A DNA stretch of 64,000 nt, taken from NCBI RefSeq assembly GCF_008369125.1, contig NZ_VOAY01000002.1, positions 558,001 through 622,000 of the forward strand, given 5' to 3'. This DNA is from Allopusillimonas sp008369125 (GTDB lineage Bacteria; Pseudomonadota; Gammaproteobacteria; Burkholderiales; Burkholderiaceae_B). Position 1 is the stretch's first letter. Each line of letters begins with the position of its first letter. This document shows, one piece after another, positions 1 to 8,874 of this stretch. Below the pieces are notes generated by a model. It saw nothing but the letters and a program-made list of their open reading frames with translations. It searched no databases and was not told the DNA's origin. The translations under genes were made by a program, and so were the position numbers.

Positions 1-1
1 C

Positions 2-643
2 GCCAATGCCGGATGCGCGCCGCTGGCCACCCGCGCACTACGCGCACCCGACCGAAAAAAAATGATCATGGCGTGCACAGCCATGGCCATTGCCATCGGC
101 GTCACGGCGTTCAACATATTGCCAGCCGCCATCAGCTTTTTGCTGGGCGTCGTGTTGCTGATGCTGTTTCGCGTGCTGCCGCTGCGCAAAATGTATGAGG
201 CCGTAGACTGGCCTGTGATTGTGCTGCTGGCCGCCCTGCTGCCTGTAGCACAGGCCACAGAAGACACAGGGGCTGCCAAGCTCGTCGCCGAACTGCTCAT
301 GAACAACGTGGCGCAAGGCAATGCCATTGTCGCGTTAAGCTTGGTGTTGGTGGTCACCATGTTTATGTCTGACGTCATCAACAATGCCGCCACGGCCGCT
401 ATCATGTGCCCCATTGCCATCAGCTCGGCGAACCAGCTCAACGTCAGTGCAGACCCATTTTTAATGGCGGTTGCGATCGGCGCTTCAGCTGCGTTTCTTA
501 CGCCTATCGGGCACCAGAACAATACCCTTATTCTCGGCCCTGGCGGGTTCCGTTTCGGCGATTACTGGCGCATGGGTCTGCCGCTGGAAATCGTCGTAAC
601 GCTTATTGCAATACCCATGCTTTTGCTGGTGTGGCCGCTTTGA
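2..643 (+). CDS. SLC13/DASS-family anion permease, C-terminal part
   Basis: The reading frame is open from base 2, so the N-terminus lies outside the window; about 213 residues are visible. They are strongly hydrophobic, with several membrane helices, and include the family-type patterns NNAATAAI and a late TPIGHQNN segment before a final helix and the ending LLVWPL. SLC13/DASS carriers import di- and tricarboxylates or sulfate through the inner membrane with cations. The substrate cannot be read from this fragment. The ATG at base 62 is internal and is not taken as the true start. The family call is from motifs only and a related ArsB/CitMHS carrier is the alternative. Confidence 0.75.
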   Translation, partial: ANAGCAPLATRALRAPDRKKMIMACTAMAIAIGVTAFNILPAAISFLLGVVLLMLFRVLPLRKMYEAVDWPVIVLLAALLPVAQATEDTGAAKLVAELLMNNVAQGNAIVALSLVLVVTMFMSDVINNAATAAIMCPIAISSANQLNVSADPFLMAVAIGASAAFLTPIGHQNNTLILGPGGFRFGDYWRMGLPLEIVVTLIAIPMLLLVWPL

Positions 644-696
644 TTAAGAGCGTGCGTAATGCACGTCCGCAATTAGGCCAAAGCGTTTAATGCACG

Positions 697-720
697 AAAA
701 GGGCCAGCATTGCTGGCCCC
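697..720 (-). terminator. Probable rho-independent terminator of the Bug receptor gene
   Basis: An 8-bp GC-rich stem (GGGCCAGC and GCTGGCCC around a 3-base loop, 701-719) is followed on the minus strand by TTTT. It lies about 100 bases beyond the stop of the minus-strand Bug gene and about 55 bases past the end of the plus-strand permease, so it may serve both. The T-tract favours the minus strand. Confidence 0.55.
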
Positions 721-820
721 GCCACGTCATGCGGTCAACGCAAGTTGGCCGTGTGGCCGCTCAAACAGGCATATCAAAATTCACACGTAACATAGCCTTG
801 CGGCCCCGTGCCCAACTGCA

Positions 821-1798
821 TTACATTTTTAGCTTCGCCGCCTCAACGATTTCACCCCAGCGCTTATATTCTGAGTCAGACAGTTGCGCTAAAGCTTCTG
901 AAGTAGACCGCTCGGGGCTGAAGCCCGCATTCTCCAGCACCGTTTTCACCTCGTCAGACTCAAGGGCGTTTCCGAAAGCCTGGTTCAGCTTGGCAACAAC
1001 GTCGGGGGACATACCCGCCGGCCCGTACAAGGCAAACCACGGATCTACCGCATACCCTGCTACGCCAGCTTCCGCTATCGTTGGCACCTCGGGAAGTTGA
1101 GGATTACGCTTGGACCCTGCCACTGCAAGTGCCTTGAGCTTGCCAGCTTTGATATGTGGCAACGACGCAGGAAGATTGTCGAACATTACCTGGATCTGCC
1201 CACCCAACATGTCTGTCAATGCCGGCGCACTGCCTTTATAGGCCACATGCTCCAGTTTCGTATCAGTCATTTGCCCGAACAGTACACCAGCCAAATGCAT
1301 CGATGTACCCGTACCCGCAGCGCCATAGATCAACCCAGGGTTCTGCTTGGCGTAATCGACAAACTCTTGCAGGTTATTGACGGGCACCGAAGGGTTTACC
1401 TCCAGCACAATCGTCGACTTGCCGAGCATGACGATAGGTGTAAAGTCTTTGGTCGGATCAAACTTCATCTCTTTATAGAGATGTGGGTTCACGGCGTTCG
1501 TCGAGATAGCACCCATACCAACGGTGTACCCATCCGGCTTCGCCTGCGCCACTTGTGCCATGCCGATATTGCCACCCGCCCCTGGCTTGTTCTCAACAAT
1601 TACCGACTGACCCAGCTCTTCAGATACTTTCTTGCCAACAGTACGAGCCACCAGGTCCGTTGTGCCACCCGGCGCATAAGGAACGATGAACCTGATCGAT
1701 TCCGAAGGAAAGCTCGTTGAGGTATCTGCCGCGCTTGCTACCACTGGCGAAAGATAAGCAGCCAGTAACGCGGACGCAAGTAGGGTTGTCTTTAACAT
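821..1798 (-). CDS. Bug-family (tripartite tricarboxylate transporter) periplasmic solute receptor
   Basis: The 325-residue protein has a cleavable signal peptide (hydrophobic residues 4-22, ending VASA) and then the Bug hallmarks: a first strand with IRFIVPYAPGGTTD, VENKPGAGG near residue 70, and a DGYT segment. Bug proteins bind carboxylates or small aromatics in the periplasm for TctAB-type permeases. No tctA/tctB lies nearby, so this is one of the orphan receptors common in Alcaligenaceae. A GGAGA ribosome site precedes the ATG. It is convergent with the SLC13 gene. The ligand is unknown. Confidence 0.93.
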   Translation of the reverse strand: MLKTTLLASALLAAYLSPVVASAADTSTSFPSESIRFIVPYAPGGTTDLVARTVGKKVSEELGQSVIVENKPGAGGNIGMAQVAQAKPDGYTVGMGAISTNAVNPHLYKEMKFDPTKDFTPIVMLGKSTIVLEVNPSVPVNNLQEFVDYAKQNPGLIYGAAGTGTSMHLAGVLFGQMTDTKLEHVAYKGSAPALTDMLGGQIQVMFDNLPASLPHIKAGKLKALAVAGSKRNPQLPEVPTIAEAGVAGYAVDPWFALYGPAGMSPDVVAKLNQAFGNALESDEVKTVLENAGFSPERSTSEALAQLSDSEYKRWGEIVEAAKLKM

Positions 1799-2089
1799 GA
1801 ATGTCTCCAGTGTGTTTTAGTTAGAACTGAAGATCATACTCAAACAATCATGTGAATGTAGATCGTCGGGCAACATTCAGCCCCCTGTCAGCACACAAAA
1901 CAAATCCCGAAAACGATGACAATAAGTGTTTCCGAAACCAGCACACGCTGATAGACTTGAACCACTACTTTGCGTGACGTGCCAGGTTGGCCGCGACCGC
2001 TACGCAGCTGCATTCCCATAATGGGGGTGTGCCGCCGATACATTGCAACCCTGACGACCGCCCCTTCCTATCCACACAGGAGGCAGGTC

Positions 2090-3580
2090 ATGTCGCATCA
2101 GCTGTTTGACCCACAAACGGGCCGTCCCACACTTTCTCGTTCCACCACACTCCATTCAACCTCCCGACGCCGTGTACTTCAGGCAGGGGGGCTGGCTGGT
2201 CTGGCCGCCATCGGCGCTCCGTGGTTTCATCTGCGCAACGCATACGCGGCCGACAAAACACTGAAGATCTTGCAATGGAGCCACTTCGTTCCTACCTATG
2301 ACACCTGGTTTGACGGTTTTGCCAAGGCATGGGGCGAAGCCAATGGCGTTGAGGTTGTTGTGGACCACATCAACATCGGTGATCTTGTCACGACAACTAC
2401 CTCAGAGATGTCCGCCAATTCGGGGCACGACATTATTGAACTTGGCCCCGAGGCAGCACAGTTCACGCCCAACGTGCTGGACATGGCCGATGTCAACGAA
2501 CAGGCTGCCCAACAGTTTGGCGAGATTTTCGGCGTTATACGGCGAGTTTCCTACAACCCCATCGTGAAGTCATGGTATGCGTTTTGCCACGGCTGGACCA
2601 TAGACTGCGGCGATTATCGTCGCTCGTTATGGCAAAAAGCAGGTATGGAAAACGGCCCCGACACTTACCAGCAACTGCTCGATATTGGTGAAAAAATCCA
2701 TAAAGAGCAAGGAGTACAGGTCGGCATTGGCATGTCGCAGGAACTGGACTCAAACATGGTGGCCCGGTCCATCTTGTGGTCGTGGGGGGCATCGGTTCAG
2801 GACGAGAACGACAACGTCATTCTGGGGCAAGGCAACAATCGAAAACTGGCTATCGAATCGGTCAAGTACATGAGCGACCTGTACCACCGCGCCATGACAC
2901 CCGCCGTATTTGCCTGGAATGCCGCCTCCAACAACCAGGACCTGATCGCTGGCAAGGCATCGTATATCGTGAACTCGATTTCGGCTTACCGCTCAGCTCA
3001 GCAGAGCAAACCAGACATCGCCAAAGACGTGTATTTCACGGGACCGCTGGCAGGGCCGCACGGCGATCGCTGGGCCAACGTCCACGTGCTCTACAACTAC
3101 ATCATCCCCAAATTTGCGAAAGCACGCGAAGACCTGGCTAAACGGTTTATTTTGCATCTGGCCGAAAATTACGACCAGGCCATGTACCAAAGCAAGCTGT
3201 ACAACTCACCAAGTTACTTTGGGACGCCAATACCTAAAGGAGATCGGGGCTACAAGGCGGTCGACGGCGCGGGCACGCTGAAAAACCTTAACGATGCCTG
3301 GTTTGCACACGACCCATTCCGCCTTGACGGAGAGGCCGATGGCAAACTGGCCAGTCTGACGACGGCAACAAAATGGACGACCAATCTCGGGCATCCTGGG
3401 TATTCCAACCCGGCCGTGGGCGAAGTGTTCAACACGTTTATTCTGCCCAATATGATGGCCAAAGCCGCACGCGAAGACCTGACTGCGGAACAAGCCGTGG
3501 ACCAGGCTGTGCGTCAGATAGAGCTCATCTACGGCCAATGGCGAAGCCGTGGCTTAATCGGCGGCAAGGTGTCGACATAG
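2090..3580 (+). CDS. ABC transporter substrate-binding protein with Tat signal (family 1)
   Basis: This 496-residue binding protein opens a four-gene importer operon. I chose the ATG at 2090 because AGGAGG lies 8 bases upstream and the protein then starts with a twin-arginine signal: a basic SRRRVL motif near residues 25-30, a weakly hydrophobic stretch and AYA before the mature chain. Reading back to 1970 would bury that signal. The mature part has the family-1 (maltose/sn-glycerol-3-phosphate type) pattern. Tat export means the protein is folded before crossing the membrane, which is unusual for sugar-type binding proteins. The ligand is not recognisable; a polyol, sugar or phosphodiester is possible. 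Confidence 0.85.
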   Translation: MSHQLFDPQTGRPTLSRSTTLHSTSRRRVLQAGGLAGLAAIGAPWFHLRNAYAADKTLKILQWSHFVPTYDTWFDGFAKAWGEANGVEVVVDHINIGDLVTTTTSEMSANSGHDIIELGPEAAQFTPNVLDMADVNEQAAQQFGEIFGVIRRVSYNPIVKSWYAFCHGWTIDCGDYRRSLWQKAGMENGPDTYQQLLDIGEKIHKEQGVQVGIGMSQELDSNMVARSILWSWGASVQDENDNVILGQGNNRKLAIESVKYMSDLYHRAMTPAVFAWNAASNNQDLIAGKASYIVNSISAYRSAQQSKPDIAKDVYFTGPLAGPHGDRWANVHVLYNYIIPKFAKAREDLAKRFILHLAENYDQAMYQSKLYNSPSYFGTPIPKGDRGYKAVDGAGTLKNLNDAWFAHDPFRLDGEADGKLASLTTATKWTTNLGHPGYSNPAVGEVFNTFILPNMMAKAAREDLTAEQAVDQAVRQIELIYGQWRSRGLIGGKVST

Positions 3581-3592
3581 GCGGAACCCATA

Positions 3593-4696
3593 ATGGCCAG
3601 CCTCAGCATTGAACACCTGAGCACCACGTATGATCGTGGCAGGGTAAAAGCAGTTGATGACGTCAGTCTGGACATGCCTGATGGTGAATTCCTGGTGCTT
3701 CTGGGCGCCTCGGGTTCGGGCAAGACCACGCTGATGCGCACCATCGCCGGGCTGGAGCGCCCCAGCAGCGGCACCATCCACATCGATGGCAAGCTGGCCA
3801 ATGAACAACCGCCACGACAGCGCAATATTGCCATGGTTTTCCAGAGCTACGCGCTTTACCCTCACAAAACCGTGGCAAAGAATATTTCCTTTCCTCTGGA
3901 GACCGTACATCTGTCGGCCACACAAATTCAGGAAAAGGTTATGTGGGCGGCGCAACTGTTCGGCATCGAACGGCTACTTAAGCGCAAACCACGAGAGCTA
4001 TCAGGTGGCGAGCGGCAACGCGTGGCCCTGGCTCGAGCACTGGTACGCACACCCAGCTTATTCCTGATGGACGAACCCCTGTCTAACCTCGATGCCAAAC
4101 TGCGTCATTCGGCCCGCCGCGAGTTCAAGCGGCTGCATGACCAAACCGGCGTCACAACCCTGTACGTAACCCATGATCAGGTCGAAGCCATGGGCCTGGG
4201 CCATCGCGTCGCCGTCATGAACCATGGCAAGATCGAGCAACTCGGAACGCCGCACGAAATCTATCACGAACCGGCCAATACTTTTGTAGCGCAGTTCATG
4301 GGTTCGCCGCCCATGAACCTAATTCCTGACAGCAACTGCTTGCTGGGCTTTCATGCCGAAGACGCCTGGCTGCCCGAAGGTGGTCTACCTGCGCAACACT
4401 ACCCGCTGCCTGTAGAAATCCAGCAGATTGAATATCTGGGTGCCGATGCACTCATCTATTGCGCCGCCATCCCCACACGTACCGATATCATTCTGAGAAT
4501 GCCTGAGCGCCTGGTAAAGCAACTTGCTGCCGGGCAGACCCGCACATTCTACGTGCCCGATCAGCTGATACGCCGCTTTGACGCACAAACAGGCCAGCGC
4601 ATCGCTTCAGACACCCGCGTGCCTCATCCAGTGCAGTCCAACACGGGCAAAGAGGTGCCTGCTGACACGCGCAGTGTTCCGCGCGCAGAGGTATAA
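3593..4696 (+). CDS. CUT1-type ABC transporter ATPase (MalK/UgpC-like)
   Basis: The 367-residue cytoplasmic ATPase has Walker A GASGSGKTT (residues 38-46), Q-loop MVFQSYALYP, signature LSGGE (136-140), Walker B LFLMDE (156-161), and the H-loop in YVTHDQ. About 120 residues follow the nucleotide-binding domain, as in MalK-type proteins with a TOBE regulatory domain. It starts 12 bases after the binding-protein gene and ends 3 bases before the first permease, so it is cotranscribed. It should energise uptake by the two following permeases. Confidence 0.92.
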   Translation: MASLSIEHLSTTYDRGRVKAVDDVSLDMPDGEFLVLLGASGSGKTTLMRTIAGLERPSSGTIHIDGKLANEQPPRQRNIAMVFQSYALYPHKTVAKNISFPLETVHLSATQIQEKVMWAAQLFGIERLLKRKPRELSGGERQRVALARALVRTPSLFLMDEPLSNLDAKLRHSARREFKRLHDQTGVTTLYVTHDQVEAMGLGHRVAVMNHGKIEQLGTPHEIYHEPANTFVAQFMGSPPMNLIPDSNCLLGFHAEDAWLPEGGLPAQHYPLPVEIQQIEYLGADALIYCAAIPTRTDIILRMPERLVKQLAAGQTRTFYVPDQLIRRFDAQTGQRIASDTRVPHPVQSNTGKEVPADTRSVPRAEV

Positions 4697-4699
4697 GCC

Positions 4700-5620
4700 A
4701 TGGCGCACCGAACACTCAGCCTGAACCAGCGGGACACGCTGCTGGCTATGGCCATGGTACTGCCTGCAATTCTGTACATAGTGCTGCTGTTGGGCATTCC
4801 TATTGTGCTCGCCATTATTTACAGCCTCAACGATGTCACCACCGGCAGCCCAGTCATGCGCTTTGTCGGCCTGAGAAATTTCACCACGTTGCTGCAGACG
4901 CCAGACTTCATGCAGGCCGTCAGCAATACGTTTTTGATCACAACCGCCACGCTGATTGGCGTGCTGGCGCTGGGTACCGTACAGGCTGAGCTGCTGGCGC
5001 GCCCCACGCGTGGTAAGTGGTTAATACGTTTTTTGATTCTGCTGCCCTGGACCGCACCCGCATCGCTGAGTGCCATCGCCTGGCTCTGGATGCTGGACTC
5101 CACGTTTAGCCCAATTGACTGGGTGCTGCGCGGCATGGGTCTGCTGGGGCACCCCGGCGCGCTTTTTGGGGACTATGACAACGCCTTCTGGCTGGGCCGC
5201 AGCGGCCTGGCTCTGTTCTCCATCATTATGGTTAATGTCTGGCGCCTGCTACCGCTGGGCACGGTCATTATTTTGGCGGGTCTGAACGGTGTTCCACGAG
5301 ATATTCTGGAGCAATCAGAAATTGACGGTGCTGGCTATTTCAGGCGTATGTTCCATGTGACGCTGCCCATGCTGATACCGGTGTTCGGCGTGACGGTTCT
5401 GTTTACGTTCGTCTTTGTATTTTCGGACATCGTGACGGTGTTTATTCTGACCCGAGGCGGGCCTGCCAATGCAACACAAGTCTTGCCCTCATTGGCGTTC
5501 TTCACAGGTGTACAGGGTGGGTCGTTGGGCATGGGCGCTGCCACGGCTGTGTTCCTGCTGCCGGTGCTGGCTGCCGTCTCTGTGCTTATTTTGACGGTTA
5601 TCCGTCGGCGGGAGATCTGA
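4700..5620 (+). CDS. ABC transporter permease, MalF/UgpA type
   Basis: The 306-residue inner-membrane protein has about six predicted helices, beginning with a hydrophobic segment at residues 13-34. The cytoplasmic EAA loop reads EQSEIDGAGYF..LPML around residue 200, where the ATPase docks. It follows the ATPase gene by 3 bases and precedes the second permease by 2 bases. This is the first of a heterodimeric permease pair of the CUT1 class. Confidence 0.92.
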   Translation: MAHRTLSLNQRDTLLAMAMVLPAILYIVLLLGIPIVLAIIYSLNDVTTGSPVMRFVGLRNFTTLLQTPDFMQAVSNTFLITTATLIGVLALGTVQAELLARPTRGKWLIRFLILLPWTAPASLSAIAWLWMLDSTFSPIDWVLRGMGLLGHPGALFGDYDNAFWLGRSGLALFSIIMVNVWRLLPLGTVIILAGLNGVPRDILEQSEIDGAGYFRRMFHVTLPMLIPVFGVTVLFTFVFVFSDIVTVFILTRGGPANATQVLPSLAFFTGVQGGSLGMGAATAVFLLPVLAAVSVLILTVIRRREI

Positions 5621-5622
5621 CC

Positions 5623-6471
5623 ATGCCAGCCATGACCGCTGCAAAGGCCAGCCGCCGTGTCGGGCTGTATCTGGCCACCGCCTTATTCGTCATATTTTCG
5701 GCCCTGCCTTTTTACATCATGCTGATCACCAGCTTCAAAACACAGAGCGCCATATTTTCGCCCGAGGCCAACCCCTTCTGGTTCTCCGGCTCGCCAACGC
5801 TGGCCAACATCAAACTATTATTTGAACAGACTCAATTTGTGCAGTGGATGGTGAATACCGCTTTGGTGGGGCTGGCGGTGGTCGTCATCACGCTGGTTCT
5901 GTCGGTGCCTGCTGCGTACGGGCTGGCACGCATTGCCGGTAGCTGGGGAGAAACACTAGGCATAGGCATTTTCCTCAGTTATCTGGTTCCACCTACGCTG
6001 CTGTTTATTCCTTTCTCCAAAGTTATCGCGTTTCTCGGTCTGCAGAATTCATTATGGGCACTGGTGGTCGCCTACCCAACCTTTACCGTACCGTTCTGTA
6101 CGTGGCTGTTAATGGGGTTTTTCAAAGGCATATCGCGAGACATTGAGGAGCAAGCCATGATTGACGGCCATGGCCGCTTTGGCGCGTTTATTCATGTGGT
6201 TTTGCCTTTGGCGGTCCCTGGCCTGATGACAGTAGTGGTATTTGCCTTTACGCTCTCAACCAGCGAGTTCATCTATGCACTGGCATTTATCACGCACTCT
6301 GCCAGCAAGACCATTAGCATTGCCGTGCCTACAGAACTTATACGCGGCGACGTGTATCACTGGGGACCGCTGCTCGCGGGCGCACTAATCGCAAGTGTGC
6401 CGATTGCAGTGCTGTACACCTTCTTTATTGACCATCTGGTTGCGGGGTTGACGGCTGTGGCGCGTGATTGA
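5623..6471 (+). CDS. ABC transporter permease, MalG/UgpE type
   Basis: The 282-residue membrane protein is the second permease of the operon. Its EAA loop is EEQAMIDGHGRF..VVLPLAVPG around residue 180, and it has the usual six-helix layout of MalG-like subunits. A GGGAG ribosome site overlaps the end of the preceding gene. It is the last gene of the operon: the next gene is on the other strand, 90 bases away, and I saw no strong hairpin between them. Confidence 0.92.
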   Translation: MPAMTAAKASRRVGLYLATALFVIFSALPFYIMLITSFKTQSAIFSPEANPFWFSGSPTLANIKLLFEQTQFVQWMVNTALVGLAVVVITLVLSVPAAYGLARIAGSWGETLGIGIFLSYLVPPTLLFIPFSKVIAFLGLQNSLWALVVAYPTFTVPFCTWLLMGFFKGISRDIEEQAMIDGHGRFGAFIHVVLPLAVPGLMTVVVFAFTLSTSEFIYALAFITHSASKTISIAVPTELIRGDVYHWGPLLAGALIASVPIAVLYTFFIDHLVAGLTAVARD

Positions 6472-6561
6472 ATATGTGTGGATGCTGCCCTCAGCGCGCC
6501 TGAATCAACTTGACGCTGGTTTGACGCATAGCTGCACAACCTGCGACTTATCGCGCCACTA

Positions 6562-7263
6562 TCAGGCCTGCGTGGCGACACCCAGCAAGCGCTGCTGTAA
6601 ATCAGGATCTTCCCGCAATATATTGGCGTTGAGGCGACGCTCAAAAACGCCATTAACCATCACTGCGACCTCATCCGCAACGGCAAGCGCCACGCCCAGA
6701 TTCTGCTCGACCAGCAGCAGTGCATTACCTTCGTGTACCAGACTCTGCAATACCTTAATGACCTGTTCAACCATCAGCGGCGCCAGCCCCTCTGTGGGCT
6801 CGTCCATGATGATTAAACGAGGATTAGCCAGCAAGGCGCGAGCAATAGCAACCATTTGCTGCTCTCCGCCCGACAGTTCGTTTCCCATATTGCGCCGCCG
6901 CTCAGCCAGACGGGGAAAAGTGTCATAAATACGCTCGCGCGTCCATGCACCCTGGCCACGTTGTGCCAGCTTGAGGTGCTCATCAACACTCAATGACTGA
7001 AAAAGCCGACGCCCCTGTGGCACCAAGGCGATACCGTGGGCGGCGATACGGTGCGGTGGCAGCCCCTGGAGTGGAATGCCATCCAGGGTAATCGTGCCGG
7101 CAGTAACCTTAGCCAACCCCATAATGCCGTGGCATAACGTGGTTTTGCCCATACCATTACGCCCAACAACAGCGAGCGGCCTGTCGCCTAGCACCAAATC
7201 AGCACCGTGCAACGCTCGCACTGATCCGTAATGCACTTCAAGGCCCTGAATTTCAAGCAGCAT
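6562..7263 (-). CDS. livF: Branched-chain amino-acid-type ABC transporter ATPase LivF
   Basis: The 233-residue ATPase has Walker A GRNGMGKTT (34-42), signature LSGGE (130-134) and Walker B LIIMDE (150-155), with the ending typical of LivF. The start at 7263 is preferred over upstream in-frame codons because MLLEIQGLEVHYG matches the family N-terminus and it overlaps the livG end by 11 bases, which suggests translational coupling. It is the last gene of livMKHGF. In this family the pair LivG/LivF powers uptake of branched-chain amino acids, but related systems import amides, urea or aromatic acids. Confidence 0.9.
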   Translation of the reverse strand: MLLEIQGLEVHYGSVRALHGADLVLGDRPLAVVGRNGMGKTTLCHGIMGLAKVTAGTITLDGIPLQGLPPHRIAAHGIALVPQGRRLFQSLSVDEHLKLAQRGQGAWTRERIYDTFPRLAERRRNMGNELSGGEQQMVAIARALLANPRLIIMDEPTEGLAPLMVEQVIKVLQSLVHEGNALLLVEQNLGVALAVADEVAVMVNGVFERRLNANILREDPDLQQRLLGVATQA

Positions 7264-8011
7264 TGGCGTCTCCGGTATAACCCAGATATAGCGACCTGAC
7301 CAGCGAACTGGCCGCCGTTTCGGCAGGTGTGCCCTGGAACACGACCTCACCTTCATTCATGACCATCACTCTGTCTGCTACCTGTAACGCAACGTCCATA
7401 TCGTGTTCAATCATAATGATGGTGACATCTCGCGGTAATGAACGCAGCAAAGCCACCAAACCTGGACGCTCGCCGGGCGAAAGACCAGCGGCCGGCTCAT
7501 CAAGCAGCAGCATATGAGGATCGCTGGCCAGTGCCATTGCGATCTCAAGCTGACGCCGCTCTCCGTGAGACAGATTGCTTGCAAGCTCATCATCCATGCC
7601 TGCAAGATTGACCAGCGCCAACGTATCTCGCCCTTTTTGCCGCCAGGGGTGATTAAACTCCGGCACACGCAAGCCAAAACGGCCTGTCTTCACACCCTGC
7701 ACGGCGAGATACATGTTGTCGGCCACACTCAGGCCATGCATCACACGTGATGTCTGATAGCTACGCGAGATACCCAAGCGCGTGCGCTCATGTGCGGAGA
7801 GTGTTTGGATAGGTTGCCCGCGCCAGTGTATATGACCACTGGTCGGCAAAATATCGCCAGCAATTAGGTTGAAAAGAGTGCTTTTGCCTGCACCATTTGT
7901 ACCCAGAACAATCAGGCGTTCACCCGTACTGGCCTGCAGCGTAACATCGCGCACGGCCCGCAACGAGCCGAACGTGGCGCATATATTTTCGACATGAAGT
8001 ACTACCGTCAT
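7253..8011 (-). CDS. livG: Branched-chain amino-acid-type ABC transporter ATPase LivG
   Basis: The 252-residue ATPase has Walker A GTNGAGKST (37-45), a variant signature LSHGE (147-151) and Walker B LLLDEP near residue 170. The LSHGE variant and the C-terminal extension are typical of LivG rather than LivF. Its start overlaps the livH stop by 4 bases and its end overlaps livF, so the three are probably coupled in translation. Confidence 0.92.
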   Translation of the reverse strand: MTVVLHVENICATFGSLRAVRDVTLQASTGERLIVLGTNGAGKSTLFNLIAGDILPTSGHIHWRGQPIQTLSAHERTRLGISRSYQTSRVMHGLSVADNMYLAVQGVKTGRFGLRVPEFNHPWRQKGRDTLALVNLAGMDDELASNLSHGERRQLEIAMALASDPHMLLLDEPAAGLSPGERPGLVALLRSLPRDVTIIMIEHDMDVALQVADRVMVMNEGEVVFQGTPAETAASSLVRSLYLGYTGDANAA

Positions 8012-8874
8012 GCGGGCCGCCCGAACAAACCATATGGTCGATACGCCAGCACGGCAACCATAATGACAAAAGAAATAACGGCGGAGTATGTTGGCAAGTA
8101 CGCCAAACCGATCTGTTCCGCCAACCCTATCAGCAACGCCCCCACAGCCGCGCCCTTGAGGTTGCCCATGCCACCAACAATAACGACGACCAGCGACGAC
8201 AATAAGTAATGCACGTCGTCGCCTGGCGCAATAGAAAGCGCCGACCCGCCGATTACGCCCGCCATGCCAACCAACCCGGCGGCGAGAGCAAAGACCGCCG
8301 TGGATACCAGCGGCACGTTAACCCCAGTGGCGGCCAACATGTGCCGATCATCCACAGCTGCCCGGATAATCATGCCGAAACGTGTGCGTTGGATAAGCAG
8401 CCACAAAACGATGTAGACCATGATTGCAAAACCAATCAAAACTAGCCTGAAGAGCGAATAGCCACCAACCAGCGGCAGGCGTACGCCTCCGAATAAAACA
8501 TCAGGTATATCGAGCTGATAAGTAAGACCACCATAGCCAGCCAGTAGCAGATCGGCAATAACAATAGACAGGCCAATGGTTATTAATGCTTGCCGCAGAT
8601 CCTGACCTTGATAACGATCGAGGAAAACGCGATGCATAATTACCCCGGCCACCGCGCTACCCAATGCAGCGCCGGCTATGCCCAGTAGCCAGCTTTCGCT
8701 GGCGGCAGCCACGCTATAGCCAATATAGGCGCCTAACAGATAGATCGACCCATGCGCCATATTGACCACGCGCATCATGCCAAAAATAATCGTGAAGCCG
8801 CTGGCGACGATAAAATACAACGCCGCCAGCGTGATGCCATTTAGCATCGTCAACAGAAACGGCTTCATGGGCAA
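8008..8874 (-). CDS. livH: Branched-chain amino-acid-type ABC permease LivH
   Basis: The 288-residue inner-membrane permease has about eight hydrophobic helices. It carries the LivH-type N-terminus (LNGITLAALYFIVASGF then VNMAHGSIYLLGAY) and a late GGMGNLKGAAVGALLIG segment. It overlaps the preceding binding-protein gene by 10 bases. Together with LivM it forms the membrane channel of the importer. Confidence 0.93.
   Translation of the reverse strand: MPMKPFLLTMLNGITLAALYFIVASGFTIIFGMMRVVNMAHGSIYLLGAYIGYSVAAASESWLLGIAGAALGSAVAGVIMHRVFLDRYQGQDLRQALITIGLSIVIADLLLAGYGGLTYQLDIPDVLFGGVRLPLVGGYSLFRLVLIGFAIMVYIVLWLLIQRTRFGMIIRAAVDDRHMLAATGVNVPLVSTAVFALAAGLVGMAGVIGGSALSIAPGDDVHYLLSSLVVVIVGGMGNLKGAAVGALLIGLAEQIGLAYLPTYSAVISFVIMVAVLAYRPYGLFGRPA

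Noticed and set aside
821..1798. A complete tripartite tricarboxylate transporter
   Set aside because: Only the receptor is present; no tctA or tctB gene lies near any of the three Bug genes.
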